Assembly: GCA_023653785.1 (NCBI GenBank)
Contig: JAMKCH010001700.1
Coordinates: 26,231-90,230 of the forward strand
DNA from: Ophioderma brevispina
Taxonomy: Eukaryota; Echinodermata; Ophiuroidea; Amphilepidida; Ophiodermatidae
Direction: 5' to 3'
Length of the DNA stretch: 64,000 nt
A model generated the notes under the pieces. The model was given only the letters and a program-made list of their open reading frames with translations. It did not search any database and was not told where the DNA came from. Numbering within the stretch: the stretch's first letter is position 1; each line of letters starts with the position of its first letter. The position numbers were made by a program, and so were the translations under genes. Below are positions 1-11,640 of this stretch, piece by piece.

Positions 1-1100
1 TACATAATGATTGGATCCCTAATTCAATGTTTTTAGTTCGGTGTTATGTTGTTATTTTTTTAGTTGTTTGTTAGTTAGGTAGTTCGGGTGTTTATTTGTT
101 CGGCGTTTGTTTGTTTCATTTTTTCACTCATTTGTTTGTTATTTTGTTTAGTTTTGCTCTGATGATATTCCACTAGAAACACACTACCATATAGAAAATC
201 ACACCTCCTTATTCCGGACTTTTACCAAAGATGTACGCAGTAATGTTACATAATTTTGTGCAAAACGCCTTAGACAGGAAGGGATATTACCCTTTAAAGG
301 TTAACTGACACAAATAACGCAATAATTAAATTGGGTTTTGCAGAGCCAAATATAACCACCCCAAACATGGTTACAATGTCACCCAACAGCTTTTAGGCGA
401 TTGTTCAGAAATGTTAAAAACATTCAAGCAAGTGTTCAACATACAAAACATTTTCAAAACCCTTTCAAAACGTTTTACGTAAATGGTTTCAAGAAAATGT
501 TTTCCAAACCTTTTTGAGGTCGACGATATTAAACCGCTCTTTAACCTCTTAAACACTTAGACAAACAAAATGTCTGCATTTTCACAACAAAGCTTAACCT
601 AAAATATAAACTGTGGTTAAATTAAAAAAATATTTACGGTTAAAGATAAAGTGGCTAATCTGTAGTTTTAAATGAGAAGTGAAGCGCAAAACAAAGCAAT
701 CAATGTTTTTCATTTCTGAGCTTCTTACCGATAACGATATGCCAAGAAGAATGCAAGAGAGTTTAAAACTCAAATGTCATGACGTGAGAATCCAGGTCTT
801 ACGCTGTGAAAATCCAATGAAAGCAGGGAAGGTTTACAAATTGAATTTAAAAAGGGATTTTTCTACCTGTATACTGTCAATAAATACACTGTACAAATAA
901 ATGTTCATCAACCGGTAAGTGTAAACGATGGTTGGCGATTTAAAGCGGCCACTGGCGCATTTTAGAAAATTAGGAAATTTCTTCAATTGCTCGCAATTGA
1001 TAGGTCATTTGAAGCATGCGATATCTTTTACACATAAAAGTAACATCCCCAAAAACAGAGAGGGACATAAATAAGAGGCTAGAGACATCCAGGTAATTTG
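1..1100. repeat. Upstream copy of a duplicated segment (copy A)
   Basis: This stretch matches 1811-2622 with many small indels. Shared landmarks in order are an AATTCAATGTTTTTAGTTCGG-like start, a TTTGTTTGTT-rich run, a CCCTTTCAAAACGTTTTAC block, GAGCTTCTTACCGATAACG, and the left part of a TTAA element ending in CCAGGTAATTTG. Copy A holds about 290 bp (roughly 125-420) that copy B lacks. It stops abruptly at a 50-base A run. Both copies carry the TTAA element at the same place, so the duplication came after that insertion. Short ORFs across the segment are not conserved in frame between copies, which argues against coding. Confidence 0.8.
940..1100 (+). mobile_element. TTAA-1 MITE, 5' fragment
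   Basis: The left 160 bp of the same short inverted-repeat element seen complete at 2458-2988. It starts TTAAAGCGG with a CACTGGCGCATTTT block and is cut off by the A run after CCAGGTAATTTG. Its right TIR is missing. Confidence 0.75.

Positions 1101-1150
<50 letters not shown>
1101..1150. repeat. Poly(A) tract, 50 bases
   Basis: Fifty uninterrupted A residues interrupt copy A exactly where copy B continues with TAGGCTAATTTT. It could be a retroposon tail, a homopolymer expansion, or an assembly join. No polyadenylation signal is seen just before it on the plus strand. Confidence 0.9.
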
Positions 1151-1152
<2 letters not shown>

Positions 1153-1810
1153 CATTGCTATCTAACACCAAGCATGAAGAATTTGAGCAAATTTTGAGAG
1201 GAATCTGTCCAATGTAAAAGTTTTATCCTAGGATGACCTTGAGCCATTTTAAGCCTCCTGTGTTAAAAGTTATTGTTTAGATATAGCAAAACTATACCTT
1301 TTTTAATCCTTAGTATTTCTCCGCTGCTCCAGGAGCATATGACATTGTGCATTCAAATATGCTCCAGGAGCATATTTGACTTGCATTATTTTCTAGATTA
1401 TGCTCCAGATCATGGTCCTGGACCATATGCTCCTGGAGGATAATTTAGGGCCAAACTCTCTTAGAAGTCCTTTCAAGGAATAAGCAATTCTGTACTTCCG
1501 GTTCAGGATGAGTATCGGAAAGTGCAATTGAGCCAGGTCAGAGCAGACGATCAGTGTAGTGAATAACTTGAATTGAGAAAATATGAAATTGTAAACCATA
1601 CCAGCTTTTCTATAATTCCCGGCACAAGCTCGCAAGTGGTTCTTCACCATCACAGTGACATAGCGGCTGTGCATTTGCAGACAATCATCTACCCATGAAG
1701 GGAACGCCATTCAAATTGTACAGAAATCGCCACTCGCGATAAATATACAATTTACACGTGACCAAGGGCTATAGGTTGGACATGCGCAGTAGGAAATCAA
1801 AAAGGGCTCC
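1151..1810. other. Spacer between duplicated copies, with a palindrome cluster
   Basis: No gene recognised. Within 1322-1440 the core GCTCCAGGAGC occurs twice, once inside the odd-length palindrome ATATGCTCCAGGAGCATAT. Further along is a TGGTCCTGGACCA palindrome and a TGCTCCTGGAGG variant. The repeated use of one core suggests a small foldback element or a binding-site cluster. Confidence 0.6.
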
Positions 1811-2622
1811 TACATAATGTATTGGAATCCCCTAATTCAATGTTTTTAGTTCGGCTGTTATTGTTGTTATTTTTTAGTTGTTTGTTAGTTCGGTAGTTCG
1901 GTTGTTTATTTGTTCGGCTGTTTGTTTGTTTCTTTTTTCATTTGAAGCAAGTGTTAAACATAACAAAACATTTTCAAAACCCTTTCAAAACGTTTTACTT
2001 AAAAGGTTTCAAGAAAATGTTTTCCAAACCTTTTTGAGTCCCGATATTAAACGCTCTTATAACCTCTTAAACACTTAGACAAAATGTCTGTATTTTCACA
2101 ACAAAGCTTAACCTAAAATATAAACTGTGGTTAAAATTTAAAAAAATATTTACGTGTTAAAGATAAAGTGGCTAATCTGTAGTTTTTAACTGAAGTGAAG
2201 CCGCAAAACAAAGCAATCAATGTTTTTCATTTCTGAGCTTCTTACCGATAACGATATGCCAAGAAGAATGCAAGAGAGTTTAAAACTCAAATGTCAGACG
2301 TGAGAATCCAGGTCTTACGCTGCGAAAATCCAATTAAAGCAGGATGGTTTCAAATTGAATTTTGAAAAAGTGGATTTTTCTACCTGTATACTGTCAATAA
2401 ATACACTGTACAAATAATATGTTCATGTAACCTGTAAGGTAAACGATGGTTTGGAATTTAAAGCGGCACTGGCGCATTTTCAGAAAATATGAAATTTCTT
2501 CAATTTGCTCGCAAATGATAGGTCATTTGAAGAATAGAGATATATTTTACACATAAAAGTAACATCCCCAAAAACAGAGAGGGACATTAATAAGAGGCTA
2601 GAGACATCCAGGTAATTTGTAG
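1811..2622. repeat. Downstream copy of the duplicated segment (copy B)
   Basis: Matches 1-1100 as described for copy A, but lacks its 290-bp internal stretch. It runs straight on into the rest of the complete TTAA element, so copy B is the better-preserved right-hand junction. Confidence 0.8.
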
Positions 2623-2988
2623 GCTAATTTTTAAGTTTGCCGTAACTTTAATCAACGAATGTGTCTATTACATGAATATGATAGACTCGTACTCATTGAT
2701 ATTAAAACCACAAAGGTCACAGACCAGATAAACAAGGTGCATGCCGTGAGACTCAACTCTGGCGTTCGTTTTCTTGTGTTACATGCCATTTCCGCTTCGT
2801 CTGCTGAATTAATGTCGCCGGCGACATTAATTATAAAATCGTTCTGTTTACCCATTAGCGCACTGATTTGGGCTTAATAATTTAAGCTGAATGCTAATAT
2901 ATATAAAAGCTTTATAATCATGCAAAAATATCAATTTTGAAAAATCTAGAGGGCGCGCTATTTTTCAAATGTGCAAGTGTCTCTTTAA
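2458..2988 (+). mobile_element. TTAA-1 MITE, complete copy (531 bp)
   Basis: A non-autonomous inverted-repeat element. The left end reads TTAAAGCGGCACTGGCGCAT; the reverse complement of the right end reads TTAAAGAGACACTTGCACAT, giving imperfect TIRs of about 30 bp with TTAA at both outer edges. Inside is a perfect 26-bp palindrome at 2807-2832 centred on GTCGCCGGCGAC. Other copies: 940-1100 (left end), 16379-16852 (right end lost) and 54926-55531 (minus strand, composite). Both strands have 67-75 codon ORFs, but they are shadows of the repeat. TTAA edges recall piggyBac-type target choice, but the TIR sequence is not a piggyBac match I recognise, so the superfamily is left open. Confidence 0.8.
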
Positions 2989-5140
2989 TTGATGTGATAT
3001 TTACTATGATGATGCGTGGAAAAGTAGACCTGTGTAGGTTGAAGCCTAGGGCACCGGAGGAGTTCTTACTCGAAAAAGTAGTACACCTGTTCGGTGAACT
3101 ACAGTATCACAGAGTCGAATTCATCACGACGGAAGCTTATTGTCCAAAGCAAGGCAAATTCTAAAATAAAGCAAGATGATTAATAACAGTAAACCACCAG
3201 AGAGATAGTTGATCCCATTGAGTTGTGAATTTGACTTATTACACGTGGTGGTGAGTCATGAGCTCACCAATCATGCTAATAAAAGTAATGATTATGAAAA
3301 GGTCATTCTGGTAACCTGACACGCTTTTCCGTTACCTAGTAAAACTAATTCCAACATTAATCGTAACATAACCCTTAAACCAATTTAACTTGGACCATAA
3401 TGAACAAATAGACCTCTGGAAAGGCAAACTGACCTCTGAGTTTTACGCAGGGTTACCGCTTCGGTTTTTAACTTGAAGTCCACTGGACCACATAATTTCC
3501 AAATGTTCAGAATTGTCCAGTGGAAAATTCTGTGGTCCAAGACAACTTAATAAATGTTTGTAGTACTACTAATCGGGGCTTATCATTTTCTAAATACTCC
3601 ATGAATTTACCGAAACATGTCACAAAGGGATTACATGGTACGTAATTAGGATGACCTCTACAATTATATTGGCGAATAAGGTAATTAATATTTATAAGCT
3701 GTAATTAATATTTATACTATACCTCATATGCTCTATCATCCTACCACATTAGAATTGGCTTTTGGGTTTTGTTTTTATTTAGATTAGACAAGCCGCTGTT
3801 GTTTTCCAGTTTATCTATTTCCACGCGTCTGTGTTGGACAAACGCTCGTATGACTATAATTTTGACATCGCAAAATCTATTTAATTAGATTCATCATAGA
3901 ATATTCTATCAAAATTCGCTTTTTTGATAAAAAAATTAAATTAAAACAAGAAACGAACACAAATAAACCGAAGCAACAGCGTAAATATTTTTTTTTAAAT
4001 CGTATATGCTTCATAAAATGTTTAAATATTGAACAATTCGCTATTACTGTCAGCCTTACGTATTTTCAATTATTATTACACGTCAAAAACATGAATACAT
4101 TACTGATGTTTTACCGTTGTTTGACCCTAATTCAATGCAGACTCGACTCATTGAATTACAGAACATCCCCTCAAATATTCAACAATTTCCTGTATTTGGC
4201 TATTCCAGTTTGGCCATTGAAATGTATTTTAAATAATGTTCAACAATTTATATAAATTAAGTTTCTAATAAGAAAAATCAGTGAATGTAGTTTCAAATTT
4301 CTCAATGTTTTTTTTTATGAGTTAGTGTTAGATTGTTTGTAATGCATATAGTTCCCAGTAATTTCTCCAGATTCTGAAATAGGGTTTTGATCAGTTCATT
4401 CCTGGCATCGTCCAAGTCGAAAATAATATCCCCACCAACTTGCCAATGAACATTTATTTTTACATTGCAAAAATAGGATTTTATACTCACCAAACGCAGT
4501 GTACGGTAGTGTATCAGCTTTCAGATGCGTTTTATTTCACTGTATTCCTGTATTCCCCTTCTGAAGATACGGCTGATCAAAGTATATATAACATGTGGAC
4601 ATTTTACAGGGTACCAGGCGTATTTCGTTTCTAGAGCGATATGTTGAATTTTCAATAAAATAATGAATATGAAATACATTTAATATTGCCTATATCTTTT
4701 GTTTGTTTGCTTGTTTTTGTTTTCTTTTTTATTTCCCTTTGTTTTTAAATCATTTATGGCAATCGATAAAAAAATCCACGAAGCTTTTTTTCCCCGGAAT
4801 GTTCCAGTAGGTCATAAATATATGTATATTTTTTTTTAAAAATTACGTTCGTTCATAGGACTATCGTTGTTACCATGGAAACCAGTGTGAAAATTAATAT
4901 TATTTTTTGAACAACTTCAGAGCAAGGCCTACATGTACATAATATATATAGGTGAAAACTTTAATGTGTGAAAAATCAAGAAATCACTTGGGGCTCTTCC
5001 CCCCAAAGAAATTGGCCTCTGTAAACTAGGAGAGAAACACAAAGTTTACGTACCTTATACCAAATTAGAAAAGAGACGCCTATAATAAGATTCAGATTTG
5101 AACTTTAATCAAAGCAGGTAAGGGGTGTTTTTGTAAAGTC
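2989..5140. other. Unannotated AT-rich sequence with one hairpin
   Basis: No gene recognised. At about 3490-3537 there is an imperfect inverted repeat built from GGACCACATAATTTCCA and its partner around GGAAAATTCTGTGGTCC. A short direct repeat of TAATTAATATTTATA lies near 3681-3715. The remaining ORFs are short and AT-biased. Confidence 0.5.
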
Positions 5141-5144
5141 CACT

Positions 5145-5247
5145 TCTTTCTGACACACTTATGAATTCGGAAACCTTAACGGAATAAACCCCACAGTTTA
5201 TGTAGTTTATTCCGTTAAGGTTTCCAAATTCATAAGCGTGTCAGAAA
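5145..5247. repeat. Strong inverted repeat (hairpin, ~45-bp arms)
   Basis: The left arm begins CTTCTTTCTGACACACTTAT and the right arm ends with its near-perfect complement ATAAGCGTGTCAGAAAGAAG. The arms also share GGTTTATTCCGTTAAGG/CCTTAACGGAATAAACC-type sequence, around a loop of about 16 bases. The right arm is part of the 83-bp direct repeat described next. Confidence 0.85.
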
Positions 5248-5280
5248 GAAGTGGGTCACCTTACAGAAATACCGCAGATA
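5198..5280. repeat. 83-bp direct repeat, copy 1
   Basis: Identical to 5591-5673 as far as can be read (starts TTATGTAGTTTATTCCG, ends AATACCGCAGATA). It is followed at once by a 21-base A run and then an antisense LINE ORF1 fragment. Confidence 0.9.
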
Positions 5281-5301
5281 AAAAAAAAAAAAAAAAAAAA
5301 A

Positions 5302-5590
5302 TGCCTGTAATGATCAAACTGTTCCTTCTGGTATATTGCTGCATATCTTCAGTTATCTGTCTGTTCATGTCAAGATTGGTGGACATGATCTCAATTTTTG
5401 TTTCCATATCCTTTGTTACCTTTTTGAGATCATCGTTTTCACACTCCAAATCATGAACTCGTCCCTCCAGTACCTCAACTCTGTTTGTCAATGTAGCAAG
5501 GGTGTCACTTATTGCCCGTTTCACTTGGTTCTGTAGAAACTCCTTAAAATCCTCACTTGCTATAATTTCCTTAACAAATTGGGATGATGA
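5302..5590 (-). mobile_element. LINE ORF1 fragment (coiled-coil region), truncated
   Basis: On the minus strand the frame reads through a leucine/heptad-rich stretch (ISDTLATLTNRVEVLEGR, then LECENDDLKKV) and ends in QQYTRRNSLIITGI. That last motif is the coiled-coil-to-RRM boundary typical of non-LTR retrotransposon ORF1 proteins, which coat the RNA in the RNP (usual form EQYxRRNxLxIxGI). The reading extends upstream of the first methionine to about 5585. The frame runs into a T run at 5281-5301 directly after GI, so the RRM and zinc knuckles are absent. The fragment is bounded on both sides by an 83-bp direct repeat. Family knowledge supports the ORF1 call; which LINE clade it came from is not resolved. 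Confidence 0.6.
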
Positions 5591-5673
5591 TTATGTAGTT
5601 TATTCCGTTAAGGTTTCCAAATTCATAAGCGTGTCAGAAAGAAGTGGGTCACCTTACAGAAATACCGCAGATA
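5591..5673. repeat. 83-bp direct repeat, copy 2
   Basis: Second copy of 5198-5280, flanking the LINE ORF1 fragment on its other side. It continues into AACGTTCTGC, which differs from copy 1 (A run). Confidence 0.9.
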
Positions 5674-7440
5674 AACGTTCTGCTCGGCAGTACATCATAT
5701 CGTCGTTTTTTAATATTATGACGCAAAACACAACATTTCGAATCTAATTCTGTTCCCGAGTATAGTAAATAATTACAACAATTGCCAATTGTCTTTAGAG
5801 CCTGTCCTAGCCGCGTACGTATAGCTTTGGTTTTATATTTCATTTAATGTCGACTGCTATGTTTCAGTTACTGCGACATCTGGTTTCCGTCACCTTGAGT
5901 TAAATATTTCAGTCACCACCACTCTTCTTACCTCTCCCCATGCAAAATATAAACGTGCATGGTTATTCCCCATTTACTGCGCTGCCTCGCTTGGATGCTT
6001 GATAACTTGCATGCTTCATGTCTTGAACTACTCCCCAACTTACGATCTTGAGAAGGCATCGCTCTAATTTTATATCGTCAGCTTATCACGAATATAGTTT
6101 CTATGGTGTCAAGTTGCTCACATTGGAGCTTAATTCATTATTTTTATTATTTATTATTGTTATAATTATTTTGCGTTAATTACTCATTGTTTCAGAAAGA
6201 ATCACTCGAAGTATATGGCGGATAATGACTTCGTTCCAGTGCATTCGTCAAGATAACTTGCACTTGAGCATGATTGTGTGGCGCTCGATCTACGAACACA
6301 GTTATCTTGACGGATGCACTCAACTCAGATCATCATCCTCATTTTAATCCGTGGTCTTATCACAGCAATCAAAATCAACAAAGGTGTGTTTAAGTTGAAT
6401 ATTACACACATGTTTATAACATTCGGCTGGACGTTTTGCGCAAATTTCGAATCAACAGGGCTTGAACTGTGCAAACACTAAACCAGCACAGTTCACTTTA
6501 AACGCTAGTTCCATTCAAGCTTGCTTTCGGAATTATTTTACGCAAATCGTCTTCTGGATTTCGAGTTATTTTTATCCTACAATACCCACAAATGTCAACA
6601 GTCAGTACATGTCACGTTAACATCATTTTTTTATTTGTAACTCAGGGATTATTTCAGCTTGCAGAACATCATTTGAATCGATAGAAAATATCAGGTTGTA
6701 AACACTATGTGTTCAAATGGCACATTAAGTAAGTTAAAAACTGACCATTTCACCTAATCGGTTTAGCGTTAGTCCCTTGTTGACGTCTAGCCATTAAATG
6801 TTTACAATGTCCAAACCTAATTTCCACAAAATGTTTCATCAATAACATGTTTAATGTAGCAAAACCGCGTCTTCGTGTATTTGTGCTATTTTCTTCGTAG
6901 GGCAAAAACGAAATACTCATTCAATATGAAATTCTGAGAAATATAATGCGGATTAATGAAATCTCAAATTCGATACAAAACACAGCTGGAAAATAGAGCC
7001 CACAGCCCAGAAATAATGTAGTATCCAGGTCAGGAAACGCTAGGCTAGCTTTCAAGGCATTTAACAACTGTTAGATTATTTGATTTGTAAAAGAAGCTGT
7101 CTAAAGACTGTTCACTATAGGATAGGACATATCAGTTATTTTGATAATGAACAATGAGTAACACTAGAGAGACCGGAAGAGAGCGTACGAGTTTGTAAGT
7201 GGGTGGCAGTCGAAAAAGAAATGATCAATGTCGTCTCACATATCCCATTTTACAATTGTGACATTGGTCATTTCTAACAATCCAGACGATAACGTAAAAG
7301 TAGGTTTAGGTACTTAAACCTTACTGATGTCGTACGTTTCCACAATGCAACGCGATATTTGCAAGGAAATGCATACGATTTTACAAAGAACTGTCTATAT
7401 AGACTATTTGGCGTAGACCAAACAACCAACTATATAACAA
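5674..7440. other. Unannotated sequence with one short inverted repeat
   Basis: No gene recognised. At 6238-6314 an arm AGTGCATTCGTCAAGATAAC is mirrored by GTTATCTTGACGGATGCACT across about 35 bp. This could be a very short foldback element or a stem of regulatory RNA. Confidence 0.5.
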
Positions 7441-7444
7441 ATTC

Positions 7445-8352
7445 TGTTGTCCCCATCGGGGGGCTAAGGGAAAACCAAGTGTAATTTCGTAATAAATGAT
7501 TAAAATCATATAACTGTCTGTTCCCGCGCATAAAACTGGCACATTTTCTTGAAAATGAATAAAATATCACCTCAATTTCTCTTTCCCAATATCAGTGACC
7601 AGTGGATATGTATATACTTCAGCAAATTATTAACCAAAATATTACAATAGGCCCGGTATGCGGAGCCATTGTTATAGTCAGGTGTTATCACCTACATGAT
7701 TCGTGTTGAGTAACAAAATACCCGTCCTCTTCACAATAACTAACCAGTTTACATTATAATATAGGTCGTTGACCCTAAGTTTTAATCTGAAAACGCGTTA
7801 AATTGAATAGAAATGTAGTTACGCAATAAGTTACGGATTTAATTCTGCACAAAGTTGTTAGGTCAAAGCTTACCCAGCAACATTCTGTCATGATGTTTGT
7901 TTGTCTTTCTTTCTTTTCGAATAAATGATGAAAAATATGGTCAAAGTTAATTGAACACGCACTATAGAAGCTCAAGATTTACTTATATGTGAATGAGGAT
8001 AAGTATGTTGTGTTTACGTCATTAAAAATACTTCGTCTAAATCGGTAACACCTGAATCTCTTCAACCGCGAGACAATATAACAATGGTCATTCACTCCCA
8101 GATGAAAAGGAATCTGAAGTGTTTTCTATACCACATACTGGGTCGGTAATTGATTATCTTTAGCTCCATTGTTTGCTGAAGTCTAGTGTATCTATTGGTC
8201 ACTGATACTGGGGGAAATAAATTGAAGTGACATTTTATTCATTTCCAAGAAAACGTGCCAGTTTTATTTGCGGGAACAGACGGTTATATGATTTTAATAA
8301 TTTATTATGGATTTACACTTGGTTTCCCCTTAGCCCCTCGATGGGGACAACA
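7445..8352. mobile_element. Foldback/TIR element, ~908 bp with ~165-bp arms
   Basis: The left end begins TGTTGTCCCCATCGGGGGGC. The right end is its inverted counterpart, finishing CCCCTCGATGGGGACAACA. Complementarity continues for about 165 bp, including GTCTGTTCCCGC, AAAACTGGCAC and ATCAGTGACCA blocks. The inner ~575 bp is unique and holds no convincing transposase; the 66-codon minus ORF there is AT-biased. No clear target-site duplication was found beyond AACAA-like flanks. Confidence 0.8.
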
Positions 8353-8484
8353 AACAACAGCATAGAAGGACATATCCCATAGTCTAATACTATTTATTTC
8401 TAAAGATGGGAGCTTAAAATGGTCAGACAACGAGGCTAAAATGCTATAATGAACAAATTGTTTGTGGCAAAAGTTGAAAATTTA

Positions 8485-8655
8485 TGTGAATTTGGTTTCT
8501 CGATCCATATGCGTTCCCGTAGGTTTTCCTCCTGCTTCTAAAATCGAGCTGTTCTGGTATCGTGCTTTCTCTGATGTGTTGAGCTCCTTTCATATCTGCC
8601 GTACAGTGCCTTGAGTGCGTTAAAAATACACAAATTATTATTTGGTATCATTATT
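8485..8655 (+). mobile_element. Retroposon 3' tail (SINE or LINE)
   Basis: The stretch ends in GTACAGTGCCTTGAGTGCGT followed by TTAAAAATACACAAATTATT and an ATT/GGTATC-rich tail. The GCCTTGAGTGCGTT plus (ATT)n signature is one I associate with the 3' ends of short retroposons in many invertebrates. The 5' limit is not clear, and no A/B box was identified. Confidence 0.4.
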
Positions 8656-10700
8656 TGGTATCATTGTCATTATGTTTTTTCTTAATATTTTTAACTTACA
8701 CATACAATATCACATCCGCACGTAGAATGCTTTTCTTTGTTAATGTCATGTATTAGATGTTTCAACCCGTCACCGTCACTTTTTGAAATAAATCGTATGT
8801 ATTTCTTCTACGTGTTCCATTGTACGGCGTGAATATTTTGATTGCCAGAGAAGACCAAGGCCACAACACAGGGATTGTAGAACTAAGCATATGAGGTCAT
8901 ATGGCCACTTTTTCGACTCCCTACTACTTAAAAACCCCTTTTCTCTTTTAACTGCGTTCTATTTAACACTTAAGTGGATTAGGTCTTTTTACACACGTTA
9001 GTGTTTTGCCATTTTCTTCACCATGATGCACTCAAAATGTTAACTAATGACGTTTGTGAATTGGTTATTTGATACAGCCTAGTATTTTCCATGGTGACTT
9101 TTTCCAAACCATGGCCATGGATTTTTCCATTCACTTGTAGTACAGGTGAAATGAATTCCGGATCAAATTACATGTCAGGAATGAAGAAACATTCTATTTG
9201 TATATAGTAGGAACATTTTGAGTCCTCATATATGTGTAGCCACCAAAGGTCAAAGGTGATTTAATTAATCTATTAAACCAAATGTATATTGCTAGGCTAC
9301 AACAAACAATTTAAGATCCAAACGCACTTCTAAAAGTCTTTATCTGAAAACAATACCAAGTCCTAATTGAATCAGCAACCTGTTTGATATTCAACTTCGA
9401 TAACGAGAGCAAATGATCTCCATAAGATGATGTTATCATTAGGATGAATAGATTTCATGGCTCTTTATATGATTCTATTCTTCTGCTAAGGAAAAAAGCT
9501 TGTCAGAACCTGTACAAATTTACTTTGGTTAATACATGATGACCCACTTTTCGTCACTCAAAACATCAAAAATACAGGCTCCGTATATTTTTCAGGTTCC
9601 AATGTTTATGTATCAATTTAATCACGATCTTTCTCCTTGTGACCTACTTGATACGAATCATTTTATTATATACAAAACAGTGATATTCGCATTTATCAAA
9701 CTAATACAAACCTTACTTATAATACCATCCAAGGCTTAGAAGGTACACTACTAGGGACGTATCATTAGATTTTGAAGACACTACACTGTAATAAATTACT
9801 GTAAATTTACATGACTGACGGTAAAATACCGTAATACAGAATAGTTTCTGCATAAAGTATACACTGGACGGGGACACAATTATATTTTGCAGTAAACGGT
9901 GACAGAATAATAGTCATTATCAGTGATTCACCCGAAAGAACCAAAATTTTGCAGAGTTGCTTAAAAGTGGACGATAAGTCTGTAGAATTCTCATAAGTTT
10001 TTTTTTCAACTGAAAATTGACCAAGAGAGAAAACATTAGTGTTCAAAGAAATGGATATATATGTAATTACGTGTTGTTGTAAGTGTCCGTAAAGAAAATA
10101 TCTGATTTTGTTCTTATTTGGTTGCTTTTAATCTTATAGCTTGTAGCCTTTGTAGGGTATGTTAGGATATACCTATACTTGTTTGAAGACATTGCCAAAA
10201 TCTGATTTTGGATATTTGTTCGATTTTTTTTTTATTTTATAAATTACTGATAGTGCCTATAAGGGAGCATTGAAGTTTGGGCCTATATCCGATCTTTTAT
10301 ATCGGATCTGTTATTTATTTCATTACTTTCAGGTTTAAGTATACTTTTCTTTAGAGATGGAAGGGGAAAGTTTGTCCGATTGTGTTGTTGTTTTTACTCA
10401 CTGGGGTGATTTTTATGCATCCCATACTTCGTTCAATTTCCTATTAGTTCTGCTAACTACATGTACTTTGTATGGTATTCTGTTTTTATATCATATGCGC
10501 CATAAGGACATTTTCTTTGTGTAGATCAAATGCTTTCTTAATATTAAGTAACACGATAGTTCCTGGAATTTCTTTTTATATCAGAGTAGTCAATAATATA
10601 GAAAATGAATTTTATATTATTACCAAAATTTCTAGATTCGCAATAGTTTCCGCAATTATTTTGCAAACTGTTAACAAAGAAATGTGCCGATTTTCGTGTT
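8656..10700. other. Unannotated AT-rich sequence
   Basis: No gene recognised. A lone CTACACTGTAATAAATTACT end near 9781 resembles the ACACTGTAA-type MITE ends seen elsewhere in the window, but no matching inverted end was found nearby. Confidence 0.4.
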
Positions 10701-10701
10701 A

Positions 10702-10952
10702 ATTTTCACTGTAAAAATATATCTATAAATTTATGGCAGCGAAATTTCCAGACGTTTTCAGTAAGTTTACAGACTTTTCCGTAAAACAATAGAAGCTTTA
10801 TTCAATTTGCGGAACTTTTACAGCATTTTTATGGAAATTTGCCTCAGATTACGGGAAACATTGCGTATATAAGTTTCCGTAATTTAAAAATACAAAAGTT
10901 CTGGAAATTTTGCTGCCAGAAATTTTGGTAAATTTCCGTAAATTAACAAGTT
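10702..10952. repeat. Degenerate foldback, CACTGTAAAAAT-type
   Basis: Begins TTCACTGTAAAAATATATC. An inner arm TTATGGCAGCGAAATTTCCA is mirrored near the right side as GGAAATTTTGCTGCCAGAAA. The expected outer CAGTG at the right is lost, so this is probably an old MITE remnant. Confidence 0.5.
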
Positions 10953-11089
10953 CAATTTTTGTTTGTATGATTTTTTTATCATGGCGCATAATATGAAAAC
11001 TCCAAAATTCAAATTTATGAATAAATTATCACATTGAAAGAGTTCAAGAGGCATTTCTTATACAATTTTTGCTTTTTAGTGAATTTAAG

Positions 11090-11640
11090 AAAACATTTTG
11101 ATGTCCATTAATTTACAGAAATTTTTAACCGTGTTCAAAGCATCTTTACCCTTCTTTGGTGGCAATGTAATGATACCTTTCCTTGGGGGCATAGCAGATA
11201 CATCAATGAAAAAATGTAGAAGCCCACTGGTAACCTGGTGATTTATTTAATTTCATGGACATAATGGTCTCATTAACTTTATTCTTTGTAATGGCCTTAT
11301 AAATTTCGTTTCTTGATATGGGTGTGATAGTTAACAGGTAACATGTGTAATGTACTCAAGAGTTTCATTTTTTTCGAGCAATCCTACCAAAGACATCCGT
11401 GTAAACAATGGAACCATCATCAGTCTTTTCACCAACGTTTTAAGAAAAAAATGTTTCTTTCACCATCTTCTGCCCAACAGCATTTACAGGGAACAATGAG
11501 ACCTTTTGTTTCAAGATTCTAAATTGTATTAAACTACTGGGTTTTTAATGACATAAGCTCATCTTGTAATGACTCATCGGCAGACCTACCATTTGACTGA
11601 TTTCATCAGTAACTGTGGATGATTTTTCAAGATGTCAATC
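11090..11640 (-). mobile_element. LINE reverse-transcriptase fragment, L1/Tx1-like, heavily frameshifted
   Basis: No single long ORF survives, but three minus-strand frames read in order give recognisable LINE ORF2 landmarks. These are a SLQDELMSLKTQ stretch, then TKGLIVPCKCCWAEDGERN (family form TKGAIxRSxxRWxEEGE), then EKTDDGSIVYTD (family form LEDGSxxTD), then IMSMKLNKSPG (family form LKNNKSPGPDG), and then KKGKDALNTVKNF (family form KKGKDxxxLKNWRPIS). This order is the linker and N-terminal fingers of the reverse transcriptase that copies element RNA at the target site. The palm with its catalytic YADD box is absent. Several stops and at least two frame changes mark it as dead. Confidence 0.6.
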
